Source: Plantago major (lineage: Eukaryota > Streptophyta > Magnoliopsida > Lamiales > Plantaginaceae). Taken from it: 64,000 nucleotides of DNA. A model generated the notes under the pieces. It was not told the DNA's origin and did no database searches. It saw only the letters and a program-made list of their open reading frames with translations. Position numbers and translations under genes: made by a program. The stretch is from the NCBI GenBank assembly GCA_026545765.1, contig CM048840.1, positions 2,005,265-2,069,264 of the forward strand, in the 5' to 3' direction. Every line of letters starts with the position of its first letter. Position 1 is the stretch's first letter. Shown here piece by piece: positions 21,535 through 35,000 of the stretch.

Positions 21535-24500
21535 GAGTTGTCTATCTTGGAACTGTCAAGGCCTGGGGAACCTTCGGACAGTTCGAGCACTAAAGGGAGT
21601 TTTTCTGCACTCACAACCCCAATCTTATCTTTCTTATGGATACTCAACCTGGAGAATCAGGAATAGATAAGATTAACCAGAGATTTAATCTGTTTAGTAT
21701 AAGTGTATCTGCAGTTGGACGCTCGGGAGGTTCGGCATTACTCTGGACAAAGGAGACTTTAGTGGACATTCAATCTTTTTCGAAATATCACATTGACGCT
21801 ATTGTTACCAATTTAGCTAGTGAGGAAGTGTGGCGCATTATTGGGTTTTATGGAGAGGCAGATGTCAGTAAAAGAAAGAAGACTTAGGCCTTACTTAAGC
21901 ATTTAGCCCAACAATCACAAAGGCCTTGGGTAGTAGTTGGGGATTTTAATGAGATTACATCAAATTCAGATAAGCAAGGGGGTATTCCAGTACCAAATTG
22001 GCGTATGCAAGATATGAGAGCGGCTCTGGCTTTCTGTGAACTAGAAGAAATCGATTTTGAGGGATTTCGATTCACCTGGTCTAATCATCAAGAAGAAGGT
22101 CACCATACCCAACTTAGACTGAATAAGGCAACTGCGGATCTGCAATGGCGGCTCCTGTTCCCTTCTGCGCAAGTAAGTCACCTGTTCACTCACAATTCTG
22201 ATCACATGCCTATCTTGCTTCGATTTAGAGTGGTTAAAACTCAAAGATTCATACACAATAGGAAACGATTCCGGTTTGAAGTTATGTGGTTAAAATCGGA
22301 TGAGTGTGCCAAGATAGTGCAAGAGAATTGGGATTTGGATATGGGTTTTTTGAATAATCTGGAGGGTGTAGTATGGGCTTGTTAAATTAGGAGAAGACTT
22401 CTTTTGGATCGGTTCAGAAACAGATTCGAGATATGCGAGGTGAGCTGGAGAGCTTACAGAAAGGTACACAAACTGCGGCTGCAGTACACAAACAGAAACA
22501 GCTTCGTCTCCAGCTCGAATGCGTTCTGGACAAGGAAGAGACTATGTGGCGTCAAAGAGCGAAACAACAATGGATGGCTGAAGAGATCGCAATACCAAAA
22601 TTTTCCACTCACATGCTTCCCGTCGAGCAAGGATAAATTCCATTGATGAACTTATTGCGAAGGACGGAACAGTCTATACAGATGAACATGAAATGGGTCG
22701 AAATGTAAATGAGTATTTTAATAAGATTTTCAAATCTAGAAGACCAACAGAAACCGAGATTGAAGATGTTGTGGGGATTATGGGAGCTCGTGTCAAGCCT
22801 CTAAAGGGGCTGCTTTGAAAATTGGGCGTATTTTGCATAGGTATAGTCTCGCCCCGGGACAGGAGATAAACTTGGAGAAATCCACTGTGGTGTTTAGTAG
22901 GAATGCTAGTGTGGAGAAGATAGAGGAGGTGAGGGGGTCTCTTTCTGTTAGGATTGTCAAAAAGCATGATAAGTACTTGGGGCTTCCTACGGAGTTGGGT
23001 AGGTCTAAAAAGGAAGTTTTTAGTTGGATTAGAGAGAGAGAGAGAGTTTGGAATCGAATTGAGGGGGTATGAAAATAAGTTTCTTTCTAAAGTTGGGAAA
23101 GAAGTTCTTATTAAATCCGTGATTCAATCAATCCTGACTTATGTCATGGGCTGTTTTAAGATCCCTGATTTCCTTATAAATGAAATTGAATCCATTATTG
23201 CGAAGTTCTGGTGGGGAGATGGTAAGAAGAAGAAGATTCATTGGATCAAGTGGGATTCTTTGTGTGACTCGAAAAGAGATGGGGGTATGGGTTTTAGAGA
23301 TTCCCGTTCTTTTAATTTGGCCATGCTTGGCAAACAAATTTGGAGAATTATTTTTTACCCTGAGTCTCTTTTGAGTAGAGTGTATAAAGCTAAGTATTTT
23401 CCTCATTGTGATATCCTTGATGCCATCCCTAAAGGAAATTCATCGTTTACTTGGAAGAGTATTTGTGGAGCGTTGAATCTTGTGAGAAGTGGTATTAGAT
23501 GGAGAGTCGGCAATGGTAGGAGTATTGGGCTATGGAAAGACAACTGGATTTCGAGAGATGAAGGCTTCAAACCCCTTACACCCAACCTCCTTAATCTGGA
23601 TGATCTTACTGTTTCAAATCTATTCACAGCTGATGAAAAGGCTTGAGATGTGGATATGGTGCGAGGTATTTTATGGGAAGTTGATGTCGATGATATCTTA
23701 CAAATTCCAATATCGATCTTTGATTTGGAGGATAGGAGAATATGGCACATCAACAAAAATGGATTTTATTCGGTTAAGAGCGCGTACCATCTTGCCAGAA
23801 TTCTTCGACGCAATGAGCAGCCTAATAGTGAAAGCAGCAGTAATTCGACGGATGGGGATTTAAACTGGATTTGGAGAGTTCGACTCCCGATTAAAATTAG
23901 GATCTTCTTTTGGCATCTACTCATAAATTCCCTACATGTTCTTATGGCCCTTAGGAAAAGCGGGATCGATATTGATACTAACTGCCCTGTTTGCAATTCG
24001 AAAGCTGAGACTAGTATCCATATTTTACGAGATTGCTCTTATGCACGACTTTTCTGGGCTGTATCTAATCTGCCTCATTGTTTCATTTTTTCTGATTTGG
24101 AAAATGTTTATCATTGGATCCAACAGGTACGGGCTAAGCTATCACAAGATGAGTTGGAGACATTCATTACTTTCTGCTGGAGCATATGGAGCCACCGCAA
24201 CAAAGTGGTACATGAAAATAGCGGGTATGATGCACAGGAGGCAGTGGCCTTTGTCAACGATTTATAGCGCGCTATAAGGAAGCCCAAATTGTTCTCATTG
24301 GCCCAGGCCACCTGATTGCAGCCCCACTTGGTCTCCACCAGCCCATGGAGTTATCAAATTGAACTATGATGTTGCATATAGTCCACTGACGAAGAAAGCT
24401 GCAGCCGGAATCATAGCCCGCAACAACAATGGTTCGATATTGTCATGGAAAAGATGTAGCTTTGAAGCTGTAGCCACACCAGAACACGCCGAAGCGATTG

Positions 24501-24793
24501 CCTCACGTACTGCTGTTATCATGGCTTATGATTTGGATTTGACCCATGTTGATTTCGAAGGAGATTGCTTAAATGTCGTCACTGAGCTCCGTACACAGGA
24601 TCCGTCTCTTTCAGCAATTGGAAATATCACTGAGGAAGCTAAAACATTGTCTTTATATTTTCATTCAGTTCAGTTTCTTTTTGTCAAACGTTCTAGTAAT
24701 AAGTTAGCCCATTTGTTAGCTACTTCGATTGACTCTGATGGTTTTGGTTCCTCTGAGATTCCTTCTGTGAATCCTGATGTATTTTATCAATGA
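21535..24793 (+). pseudogene. LINE ORF2 (endonuclease, RT remnant, zf-RVT, RNase H), deleted and frame-broken
   Basis: The start is MSCLSWNCQGLGNLRTVRAL, the APE-type endonuclease N-terminus. GDFNEI and SDHMPIL are kept, but the usual catalytic Glu reads Asp (FLMDTQ) and the RLDRA motif reads RLNKA. At about 22795 the sequence jumps from the start of the RT domain (IMGARVKP) to its end (ILHRYSLAPGQEINLEKS). About 330 codons with the catalytic Asp residues are gone. A (GA)n run at 23031-23047 coincides with a frame switch. Downstream are KFWWGDGKKKKIHW, the zf-RVT core (IRIFFWHLL...CPVCNS...H), and an RNase H domain from 24359 with its Asp-Glu-Asp residues present (NYDVAYS, EHAEAIASR, FEGDC). 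At least one further in-frame stop lies near 23644. Confidence 0.85.
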
Positions 24794-24833
24794 AATGATG
24801 TTTTTATCTAAAAAAAAAAAAACTCTTGAATTC

Positions 24834-25580
24834 GATATTGCGAGAATGAAAAAAGTATTCGGTGAGTGGAACTTTCTATTAAAATCAAAATCATTTAACC
24901 TTCAGTAAAAATATGAAAAAATTGACTCGCATAATCATTTGCAAATAGAGACTTAAAATCCAGATAATAGATTAAGCTGTTAATTGCAACTTAAATTGTT
25001 TGCAGGAGGTGTTTGGAATAGCTGAAGTTTACAACTTATTTTGATGAGAAGTTGATCTTTTGAGTGTGTGCACCATCTTATATGTTGATATATTATGTAT
25101 AATTGACTTGGATGAGTTGAAATTTGTTTAGACCATGTAAACAACTTGTATTTTTAAAAGGTTGTGCTTGCACATACTATCTTTGCAATTTAATTGGATT
25201 TTAAGAAGTGTTGCATAAAACGGAGCAAATTATAGTGTAATAATTAAAATTTGAGAACTTATACTTAAATTAAACTTATTAAAATGAGTTGAAACTGTGA
25301 TAAATATGAAGCGCCATTGTAAGGTTGTGCGTGACAATTTATCAGTGGTATCAATTATAAGCTTAATGGGATTAGTTTTATGATATCTTGACTGGTTAGT
25401 TTCTTATTCACTATACTCATCAAATCAACTACCTATGTGTTAATAAAATTATTAAACACGACAATAAAAATCAATTGACTGATAAGTTATATAATCAACT
25501 ATCATCCGCCCAATACACTGTTAGCTATAATATAGTGTCGACAAACATATATACGTCGATCTGGTTGTTTGTTAGTGGAT
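24834..25580. other. Intergenic stretch, possible hAT-like MITE remnant
   Basis: Non-coding. The words GTGTTTGGAATAGCTG (about 25010) and TATCATCCGCCCAATACAC (about 25503-25521) resemble the inverted ends of hAT-like MITEs, but I found no matching 8-bp target duplication. Treated as unresolved. Confidence 0.3.
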
Positions 25581-25824
25581 TTTAAAATAGGGACAATTAC
25601 AAATTTGTATCCCCAAATCTTTTCTACTAATTAGTGATACATAATATATTTACTACAACTTAGTGTCTATTTATCTAATTCCAACGATGCCCTCTAACTA
25701 AATATAAATATAGTATATTTAATAATTAAAATTAATCTTCAATCATCTAATCATCTATTAGAATTTGTTTAGATTTAGTTTCGTAAGATTAGCCAAGCAC
25801 CATCAAAATAAACGACGCTCTCAT

Positions 25825-26115
25825 TTACCAGCATTTAATTGCAAGCATAATTTAATATTATATTATTTACAAGCATCATCCAATATGAAACAAGCATCAT
25901 ATTAGTACTGCAGGCATAATTTAGCATTACATTACAAGCATCTAATACGAAACAAGCATTATATTATTAGTGTAAGCATCATTTAGCATTACATTACAAG
26001 CATCCAATACGAAACAAGCATCATATGATACAAGCATCTAGAACGAAAACAAGCACCATATTAGTTACACATGCACCATTGATACATTAAAGTATCAAGC
26101 ATCACTCTTCAAAAG
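25825..26115. repeat. Degenerate tandem array built on ACAAGCATC / AAACAAGCATCATAT
   Basis: AAGCAT occurs over a dozen times. A longer unit of about 60 bp (CATTACATTACAAGCATCYAA, TACGAAACAAGCATYATAT) is present about three times with variants. The array lies entirely inside the Mutator-like element and is probably a subterminal or internal repeat cluster of that element. Confidence 0.8.
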
Positions 26116-26271
26116 TTACAACAAACATCAAGCATCATATTAAGAAAGCATCCAAATTTAAATGAGGAAAAACAAAAATAACTCAATGCAACCCACTAAT
26201 TGAACACATGCCAATTGTCACTTTTGGGCATGGACTTTGACTGTTAAGTCTTTATAATATCTTGTTACACC

Positions 26272-26293
26272 AAAAAAAAAAAAAAAAAAAAAA
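26272..26293. repeat. Poly-A tract inside the Mutator-like element
   Basis: About 22 A residues in a row, with a matching poly-T of about 23 at 26467-26489. The two could pair as an inverted repeat in single-stranded form. Confidence 0.8.
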
Positions 26294-26556
26294 GCAGATG
26301 CTTGTTTTTTTCAAGTGGCGTCTGGTGTGTGAACGTGTTAGTAATGGTCTATTTCAAATTAGTGTTTTGGTTTAGTTTTCTATAAATAAGTGATTGATTT
26401 TATCAATAATGGTGCATTTAATTTCAAAATTTACTAAAAATAATAAAATCACTAATTTGTAGGAAGTTTTTTTTTTTTTTTTTTTTTTTTTATGTATAAC
26501 TAAAGTGTGAAAAGTTTTTGAAAGTTACACTAATTTGTAATTATTCCTTTAAAATA

Positions 26557-27496
26557 CCTTTGTCTCTTAAAATTGAGATGGCAAAAAACTTGCTCAGACT
26601 TATGCGTAGATGGAGGTTTTTTTTATAATGTTTGACGTTACATCGCATGTGTTACATACACCGTCGATTATTAATTTGAATATACCTCAATCGAAGAAAC
26701 ACAACAATCTATTTGGGAAAAATCACCCCACAAGAATTCGATCCCAACGCCTTATGCTTATAGCGTTAATAACTCTATAGATTTTCTTAAAGAATACAAT
26801 AGTCAATAATATGTTTGAACATTTGGTCATAAGGTTGGAGGTACTATCGATCTTAAAAAAATTCTTAGTTGTATTCGAATGAACTATTTACTTAAGTTGT
26901 TTGTAAACGCACGTTAACAGCGACGAGATTTTGGAATACCGAGTGTGTGATGCTAAAGAGATGAGTTTTTCCATCTCAACATCACGAGATGTTCTCACAC
27001 ACATGAAGTTGCAACCATGAATCGTCGACTCACATTTATACTGGGACGGTGCTTAGTTTGATGTTTAAATAAAGAAACTCTTCTTGCACTGTGTCATGTT
27101 GTATATAAATTATTGCGAAACAATTGCAGACTGTGTGACTAATACCTTATTAACATGTAAGTTTTTAACAGATGAATATTAACTCGATTTAATGAGAATG
27201 AAATAGTAACCTAAGAAAGCTTTTAGCAGTATGAGAAAGAAACACGAAAAGTGATTAATAATCAACTTCTTTATTTGATTGTCAAACATTCCACTACAAA
27301 ATTTTACCAACTGAACACATTTTTTTGTGATTTACAAAATCAGCACAAGGAGACAAGAGCTTAACCCTTCTTTAAGTTTACATTTTGGAACTCCGTTAAG
27401 CTTCAACTGTAATTAATCGAACCTGATAATAATACTATACCACTAATAGTATTCACCAAAAATCCCAAGTCTTCTCTTCTCTTCTCCCAGCTCAAA
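26557..27496. other. Intergenic region and SNX2 5' flank
   Basis: AT-rich DNA with no ORF of note. The last ~60 bp before 27497 are pyrimidine-rich (TCTTCTCTTCTCTTCTCCC), typical of a plant 5' leader. Confidence 0.5.
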
Positions 27497-30400
27497 ATGA
27501 TGGGTGCAGAGAACAATCATCCTCTCCAATTCCACCACCACAAGGATGTTGATGATTCCGACGAACCAGAAGATCAAATGCAAACCCTAACCCTCGACTC
27601 CACCGATTCCACCACCACCAACGACGACGTTTCCACCTCCAAATCCTACTCCAACTACCACAGCGCCATCTCCACCCTATCCCCCTCCGATCCCCTCCTC
27701 TCAGGCAACCACTCGCCGTCTTACGCTGACGTCATCCGCCAATCGTACACCAACGGTGGAGGCTTTGATGAGGAGGAGGATTTGAAGATTGATCCGAGAT
27801 CAGAGCCGTCCAGCTCGGATGGGGAGTACTTGAGGATCTCTGTTTCGAATCCGCAGAAGGAGGTTGAGGCGTCTAGTTCGATTGTTCCCGGTGGAAACAC
27901 TTACATTACTTATTTGATCACGACTAGTACCAACATTTCCGATTACGGAGGGTCGGAGTTTACCATTAGGAGGAGGTTTAGGGATGTGGTTACTCTGTCT
28001 GATCGGTTAGGTGAGTGTTATAGGGGCTACTTTGTTCCGCCCAGGCCGGATAAGAGTGTGGTGGAGAGTCAGGTGATGCATAAGCAGGAGTTTGTGGAGC
28101 AGAGGAGTGTGGAAGTGGAGAAGTACTTGAGGCGACTAGCAGCGCATCCGGTGATTAGGAAGAGTGATGAGTTGAGGGTGTTTTTGACTGTGCAGGGGAG
28201 AATGCCGTTGGTTGCGAGTATTGATGCGGCGTCTAGGGTGCTCGATGGTGCGGTGAGGCTGCCGAAGCAGCTGTTAGGGGAGACGGGGAGTGTGGTTGAG
28301 CCGCAGGATGTTGTGCAACCTGCCAAGGGTGGGAGGGATTTGTTGAGGTATTTTAAGGAGTTGAAGCAGTCGGTGGTGAATGACTGGGGTAAAACTAGGC
28401 AGGTAGTGGAGGAGGAGGATAAGGAGTTCTTGGAAAAGAAGGAGAAGCTGTTGAGTTTCGAGCAACAGCTTACTAGTGTGTCCAGACAGGTTTGTTCTAG
28501 ATATTGTAGCCTGTTAGGCTGTCTTTAGTACTGTTTTGTTATGGATGGAACATTGAGTATTTAGAATTACATAGTGGATTTGGAAATATTTGAATCTTTG
28601 TAGATGTCACTCTCGATAAACATTTAAGTAATGCAGTCTTGATTAATCTTATGTACTTATATATATGGTTTGGTTCTTGTGGAAATAACTTGTTCTTTGT
28701 AGTTTGCACCTTTAATTTTGGATTTGCAATTATAAGTTTATTTGAATTTGTAGATCTCATTCTCATAGATATATTTTAGCAGTCCAGTTTTGATTGCAGT
28801 GTTATGTGCTTTTATGGCTTGGTTCTTGCTAAATGTATTTGTACCTGGGTGTTGTAGGCAGAATCACTGGTGAAAGCACAACAGGATATGGGGGATACAA
28901 TGGGCGAACTGGGTCTGGCATGTATCAAATTATCTAAATTTGAAACTGAGCAGGCAGTATTAAATACACAAAGAATCAGGGCGACAGACATGAAAACCAT
29001 GGGAACCACAGCTGTCAAAACGAGTAGATTGCAGCGAGAGTTAAATGCACACACCGTGAAGCATTTTGTAAGTGGTTCATTCTCCTGGATCCTGACATTT
29101 GTGTAGTTTTCTTTACTTTGATGTTAATTATTGGTCTTGTTTAGTAACTTTACCTCCATGTCAAAGGCCTAGTTATATAGTAACTTGCAACATAAGTGCT
29201 GGTTATTTTGTAAAAAATGTTCTATTTAGTTTATTCACTTTTTTCACGTTCTATTCTGTTGTTTTCCATTACTTTTGCTCGTTTAGTAATTCTAGTAATT
29301 CCTTTGGTGTCTAAAATACACAGAGTGTGTTCTGTAGTGATAGTTAGAACTAACTTGTGTATTTTTTGGGTGTGGTTTGGCTAAGTGAGTTGGCACTGTT
29401 TATTTTATTTTTTCCTTTTCGTTCTACGGAGTATTTCGTTACTTTTTCTCGCTATAGTCTTAACCTTTTAACCTATACTTTTTCTTCCCTTCTATCTCCT
29501 ATTCACACCTATTGCACACCTATTATTAACCTTCAACTCTAGATCACGCAAAACAAGTTTCACAAACAATAACTCAAAACGCTACCATTCAGCTATCCAA
29601 ATTCTTCCACTAATCCTTTTTACCCTTAACTCTAACCGACTGCCAGTTTTGGAAAGGAATACCTTTACTTCAACTACCCTGACATACTTTGGTATTCCTT
29701 GTTAGTGAAAATGATTATTTTTACATTTATGATTATTATTATATATGATGGTTGATTTTCTTCTTCATCTTAGTTTTAACCTTTTTAACGTTAGCCCTCT
29801 CTATTTGTGTATATAACAGGATACATTGCACGAATACATGGGGCTGATGTTAGCTGCCCACAGTGCATTTTCAGATCGTTCCAGTGCTTTACTGACAGTG
29901 CAAACGCTTATAACAGAGCTATCTTCTTTGCAATCAAGAGCTGAAAAACTTGAAACTTCATCTTCTAAAGTTTTTGGTGCCGACAAGTCAAAGACTCGCA
30001 AGCTGGAAGAGCTCAAAGATGCTATTAGGGGCACAGAAGATTCTAAAAGCTGTGCAATCCGAGAATATGAAAGAATTAAGGTATGAACAATCAAAACGTG
30101 CCTAGACCTGGTGACTGCTACCTTTTCAGTTTCTAATATGCTGGTGTGGTTCTGAGATTTTGAGCAATTGAACCGAAGCTCTATTATCTGTTTTGCGCTC
30201 TGTATTTCATACGTTGTTATCAAACAAGGTTTTGTTTACATCGGAATTTGGATCATCATACATAAATGCATTCTCATTTCGCATATTTCTTTGTTTGTGC
30301 CGTTTTCTCTTTTCTTATTTATTTATTGTTTTTGTTGGGGGTTGTCTTGTTTTGAAGAATGACATCATGGAGAATTTTATCCCATTCAGCTTATTTACCT

Positions 30401-32070
30401 AATTATTGTTTTTTTCTTTTCTTTTGTGATCCATATACAGACTAACCTAAGTTGTCATCTTTCGTGATGTTCTGATCAGTTGATCCATTTCTCAATTGTA
30501 GTTGTTTCTTTTAGGAAATGTTATTCGCTATAACCTCTCTAATAAGTACGCAAAAAGAAAATGTCATCTAATGCAGTCCTCTCACTTTGTTTTGATCTCT
30601 CTGCTCCAACCATATGAAAAGTCCAACATAATTATTTCATCAAGTTGTGGCATCCACACATGTAGCTCATTTTTTTTTTTAATTTTATGGCATATCTATT
30701 GTTTGAGAACTTTTTTGAATAGAGTTGTGAGTTGGACAGACTGCAGGCAGAAGCTCAAAAAGGTTTTTTCTTATAATGTTGTCTCAGAGGCATTATAGTT
30801 GCTTAAACTGAATCCATTTTGTGGTTTGTCATAAATCTGAAAAATTCTCGGTATCAGTTTAGTTCAGGATGATTGTCTAGATTATGGACTTACAATGTTC
30901 TCATTCTGAGCAACCTGCTCTGTTGAACTTATTGTTACTTAATCATCAGTTTTCCTGTATTTTTCATTTTGATTTTCTTGCTTTCCTTCCTTTTTTCTTT
31001 GCATAGAAAATACATGAGCAGACACCATTGCAGCATTAGGCTTGCCGGAATGCTCCTCTTCTGAAATTGAATGTGGCAAGCACAATGAAAACTTGGAGTT
31101 AATACCTCAACCACCCCTTCCCCTCTGATCTACCTTACTTTATGTTGGAAGACGTACCTTGACTGATTTTGCTTTCATTATATTTTGGCATTAATTTCTA
31201 TGTTTATATCCTTAGATATAGTACTTCTTAAATATACTCCGATCAGCTGTACTGACGGTCCCCCCAATTGCAGGAAAATAACAGGAGTGAAATTCAAAGG
31301 CTAGATAGAGAGAGGCAGAATGACTTTGTTAATATGCTGAAAGGATTTGTTTCTAGTCAGGTACTTTGCCTGATTGATAGTACTGCATGAAAAAGTGTAT
31401 TGTTGCTAAATCTTTCTGTTACCTGCTCATAATATACAATTTGCAAGCATCAAAATGATGAAAAGGATTCAAGAAGGTGGAAGATCACAGAAAAGGCATG
31501 TTGGTGTCGTATGGTTTTGACATATTTACACTGCATGTGAAATGAGACTGAATCTTTTGCTTAGTATGTTAAACTCTATTACTACTTTTAAAATTTTACT
31601 ATAGTATCTCCGTCCTGGATCATATTTGCAACTGACTGTAGGGAATCAAGTGTGCACATATGATGTTTGTCTGTGTTGTGTCCACGTGAACCTCTCCAGT
31701 AAGGAAAATGATGAATATCATCTATTTAGAATTATGGTTAGAAATCTTTATTTTATGAATTTTGGTAATGCAGTAGATATATACCCACTGACACTGCACC
31801 TAAACATTCTAGAGGGTGGTTTTGAATTATCTTTGATATGCGTAGCATATTCTAATACCCTCGTAATAAGATTTCTTGATATCTACAGATTTAGGCTCGC
31901 TGGTTCAATACCTGCCATGCTTGTAGTAAAGCACGAATCATATACCCTTTTCTCACTTGTACTTTATCCAATGCTTTGTGATTTTGCAGGTGTCATATAA
32001 TGAGAAAATGGCTAGTGAATGGGCTAAAGCTTCAGAGGAGACTAGTAAATATGCAAATGACAGTACGTAG
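27497..32070 (+). CDS. SNX2: Sorting nexin 2 (SNX2A/SNX2B-like), five exons
   Basis: SNX2 binds PI3P on endosomes and pairs with SNX1 in the retromer-associated SNX dimer for trans-Golgi/vacuolar sorting. Exons: 27497-28489, 28858-29067, 29820-30080, 31274-31360 and 31990-32070. All junctions are phase 0 and give 543 aa. Residues 1-110 are Ser/Thr/acidic-rich and disordered. The PX domain is at about 110-235, with RRRFRD as the phosphoinositide-binding core and PPRPDKS after it. The Vps5/BAR coiled-coil domain fills about 290-540 (KAQQDMGDTMGELGLACIKL, DTLHEYMGLMLAAHSAF, ENNRSEIQRLDRERQ). It ends ETSKYANDST. Length is close to the Arabidopsis SNX2 proteins (572-587 aa). Two in-frame ATGs open the ORF (MM); the first is used here. 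It looks intact. Confidence 0.93.
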
Positions 32071-35000
32071 TAGAAGCTGTATTTTACACAATTTTGAGAT
32101 TGAGTTGTATTTTCGATTAATGGGAGCTTTATTAAGATCAATGGCTCTAAATAAAACTTCATACAGAAAGTCAGTGTTGAAAGTTGGAACTTCAGCCTTT
32201 TCATCCAGTTTTTTTTGGGTGCCTTGCTAATTTTTAAGTGGACTGTTTCGACACTCCCTTGAAGTTGTAATACCACGGATCAGTTGATCAACATTCTCTT
32301 TTTTACACTTGGAAGTTTAAACAATATCTTGACACATTTGAACTTTTTAGTGAAGTAGTAGATGTTCCTTTGTTCGATATTTTGCCCTTTGCCTTGTAAG
32401 CTTACATCTGTACTTGGATATCTACATGACTACATCTACTATATGCTACTCCATTCACCATTGGTTAAAATGATCTCTCTGTGGGCAATAGTTGAACTTC
32501 TAAGGGGCATTTTGATCCTCAGGAGCTGCCTGACAGAATGAAAACTTGAACAAAACAAAGAACTGTATTTTAGACCTTACGCTAAAAACAGCTAATGCTT
32601 AAATTTATCCTGAGTGGTTGAAACTGAAGACTCACATAATGTTGTAACTTGCACTGAAGATGCTGTTATTGCTCCTCAAAAGAACAAATGGATTCCTGTA
32701 AAGTTCTTCTCTTGCTTTGGGAGTTTTGCGAAGAAGAACTAGAACACACAACTAGTTGTTGGTCACATCGTTGTATCTCAGAGACGGAGGTCCATTGATT
32801 CATCAAACACCGCAGTTGAGAGAATATGTAATTGTTTAAAGAAAATGTACAAATCCTGAGTCTTATCATTGGTTTGATTTTGTCAGTTCTTTTATAAATA
32901 ATTTTGTAATACTCCTCGGGTTTGATCCTCCCCTCGTTTGTAAACGCATTTTGAATCGCGCAAAAGAATTGGATGGCCCATTGATGCCGGAAGCATGCTT
33001 ATTTACCATTGATAATTTGGTAGTGGGATGAATCACTCAGTGACCGACTTAAAGAAAGATTGACGGAAAGGAACAATATATGTATGTAATGTTACACGGA
33101 GTATGAGTTTGTCAAATCTTGAAATTTGGTTGATGCCCATTCATTACTAATAATATATTGGCATTTTCAACAAGTTTGTTTTGCTGTTGGCTAGTGAACA
33201 GAAGACGATTACAAAGCTAAGATACTTCCAGGCACCTCCAAACATCTCTCTCAACTCTCAACTCACATTATTATACTCACCACCGTCTCTACCGGTACTT
33301 TGTCCTATAATGAAATCTGTCTTATCCAGTTTTATATGTTATACATAAAACATCTAAATATTCATTAAAATGGGGGCTATCATCACCAACACCACTCGAC
33401 TAGGTCAAAATTGCACCTACTCAAAAGCAACAGATAATTACAAATAACTCATATCCTAACAGTGCATCTGAGGTCGGACGAATTAGCATATCGAGCTATC
33501 ACAAATTGAGAAAATTAATCTTAATATGATGCGTTGGACTGTATGGTGGGTCTAAGCCCAGACAAAAGTCCGAGGGACACCATATTCTATCACATGGCTA
33601 CATGTGTCACAAATAGACATGATCCCGAATTTTATGGAGGTTGGTCCCCTTGTCAAAATATATAAATACGGTTAATTAATTATTCCGTTATATTAAGGCA
33701 CATCATTTTATTATGTTCCACCTACTTATCTGAGAGATATGAACATCACACCTGTTAATTCAATTTTTGGTTTGGCCAAGGTAAACCGGGTAAAAAGGTC
33801 TACCATCTCCCTCTTGCTTTCAAGTAAAGCACGGACGAACCATTCCAACCTCTCATGTTTTCATCCTCAGTATCATGGTTTCATCCCCATTACATAATTA
33901 ATTCATGTTTCACCTTCGCTAGTCGTCATCCATATATACGTGCGCCGTGCCACTTTGAATATTACTACTATTCAACACAAAACAAGAGGATAGCTCCAAC
34001 ACACGCAATTCAATAATCTTGTGGTCCTATATCAAGGTTTTGTACAAGAGGAAACACCAATGAACAAGTTTTCAAGCTTGTGATTGTAATAACCTAGTTG
34101 GTTCAAGTCTCATATACAAACCAATTTGGAGGTGGAGGAGGTAATATCAAATCTCACTTTAGGTTTGAATAATTTTCAGTTCACAAGTTGAATTATTTAA
34201 CATCAGTTAGGTAGGAAATGAGAAATCTGTCTTCTTATAATCTAATCCATTTTTTTAACATCACTTCAAATTCAGATATTCTTTAGACAATGACAAAGAA
34301 AATTCAACATGACTTTACTCTAATTAAATTACCTTAAAGAAAGTGGATGAGCTCAACTATCTAGCTAGCCTTCATTTCAACTAGAACTGGTCTTCTTTAC
34401 CTCATTTACATGGCTTTTCTTTTTCTCTCTTTAGTTTCAACCAGCTTTAACTTTCTACTTTCAATTTCCATCCACTACAAATAAATAAATAACTTTAACC
34501 TATATTAATTCGTTAAAATACCATAAAGTATTCATCAAGCCTGCCCATAAATAAAGTAAATATCTCCAAAATTTCGTCCATAGTAAATTCAAATTTTAAC
34601 ATAGAGTATTATACTACAAAATATATATATATAAATGAACAACTATTAGAGTTGTACAATTGAGTACTTAATTTAAGTTAAATTGGACTCATTTTTAATA
34701 AATATGTAAATTAAACTTTAGTTATAAAAAACAATCTGATTAATCCAATTAAATTATAAGCCCTAATGTAACCCTAACAAAATCAATCAATCCTTCAAAA
34801 AAATTCAATATGTATTCTCCAATTAAATTTCAAACCCTAATTCAACCACAACCAAATCAATTCATCGTAATAAGGATAACTAATCTTTCTTCCCCATCCT
34901 CTCCATTGAATTAAATACAGCTTTTCTTATTAAAAATTCTACAATATATTATTATGTCGCATGAAAATCATTTGCAACCATGTACTACTATTAATTACCT

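Larger units (their letters stand above)
19390..24833 (+). mobile_element. L1-type LINE with RNase H domain, internally deleted and decayed
   Basis: A non-LTR retrotransposon on the plus strand. It has a CT-rich 5' region, an ORF1 with DUF4283 and a CCHC knuckle, and an ORF2 with APE endonuclease, reverse-transcriptase remnant, zf-RVT and RNase H, followed by a poly-A tail at 24810-24822. The sequence A(n)CTCT occurs at both ends (19390-19402 and 24810-24826) and is a plausible target duplication. ACTCCTGAATTT at 19343-19354 versus ACTCTTGAATTC at 24822-24833 is an alternative. About 1 kb of ORF2, covering the reverse-transcriptase catalytic core, is missing near 22800. Stops and frame changes are scattered through both ORFs, so it cannot move by itself. 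Confidence 0.9.
25581..26556. mobile_element. Non-autonomous Mutator-like (MULE/MITE) element with 9-bp target duplication
   Basis: The element spans 25590-26547 (958 bp) and is flanked by perfect TTTAAAATA copies at 25581-25589 and 26548-26556. The left end reads GGGACAATTACAAATTTGT. The right end, reverse-complemented, reads GGAATAATTACAAATTAGTG. Weaker similarity (CTTTTC...TATACATAA-like words) extends the inverted repeat to about 60 bp. A 9-bp duplication is the signature of the Mutator superfamily. The interior has no coding capacity and is filled with a degenerate AAGCATC tandem array, an A22 run and a T23 run. Confidence 0.8.

Noticed and set aside
25010-25521. hAT-like MITE
   Set aside because: End motifs are suggestive, but no matching 8-bp target duplication or convincing inverted repeat could be fixed by eye.
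25825-26115. CRISPR-like array
   Set aside because: Repeats are degenerate, spacers are not unique or evenly sized, and the DNA is a plant transposon interior.
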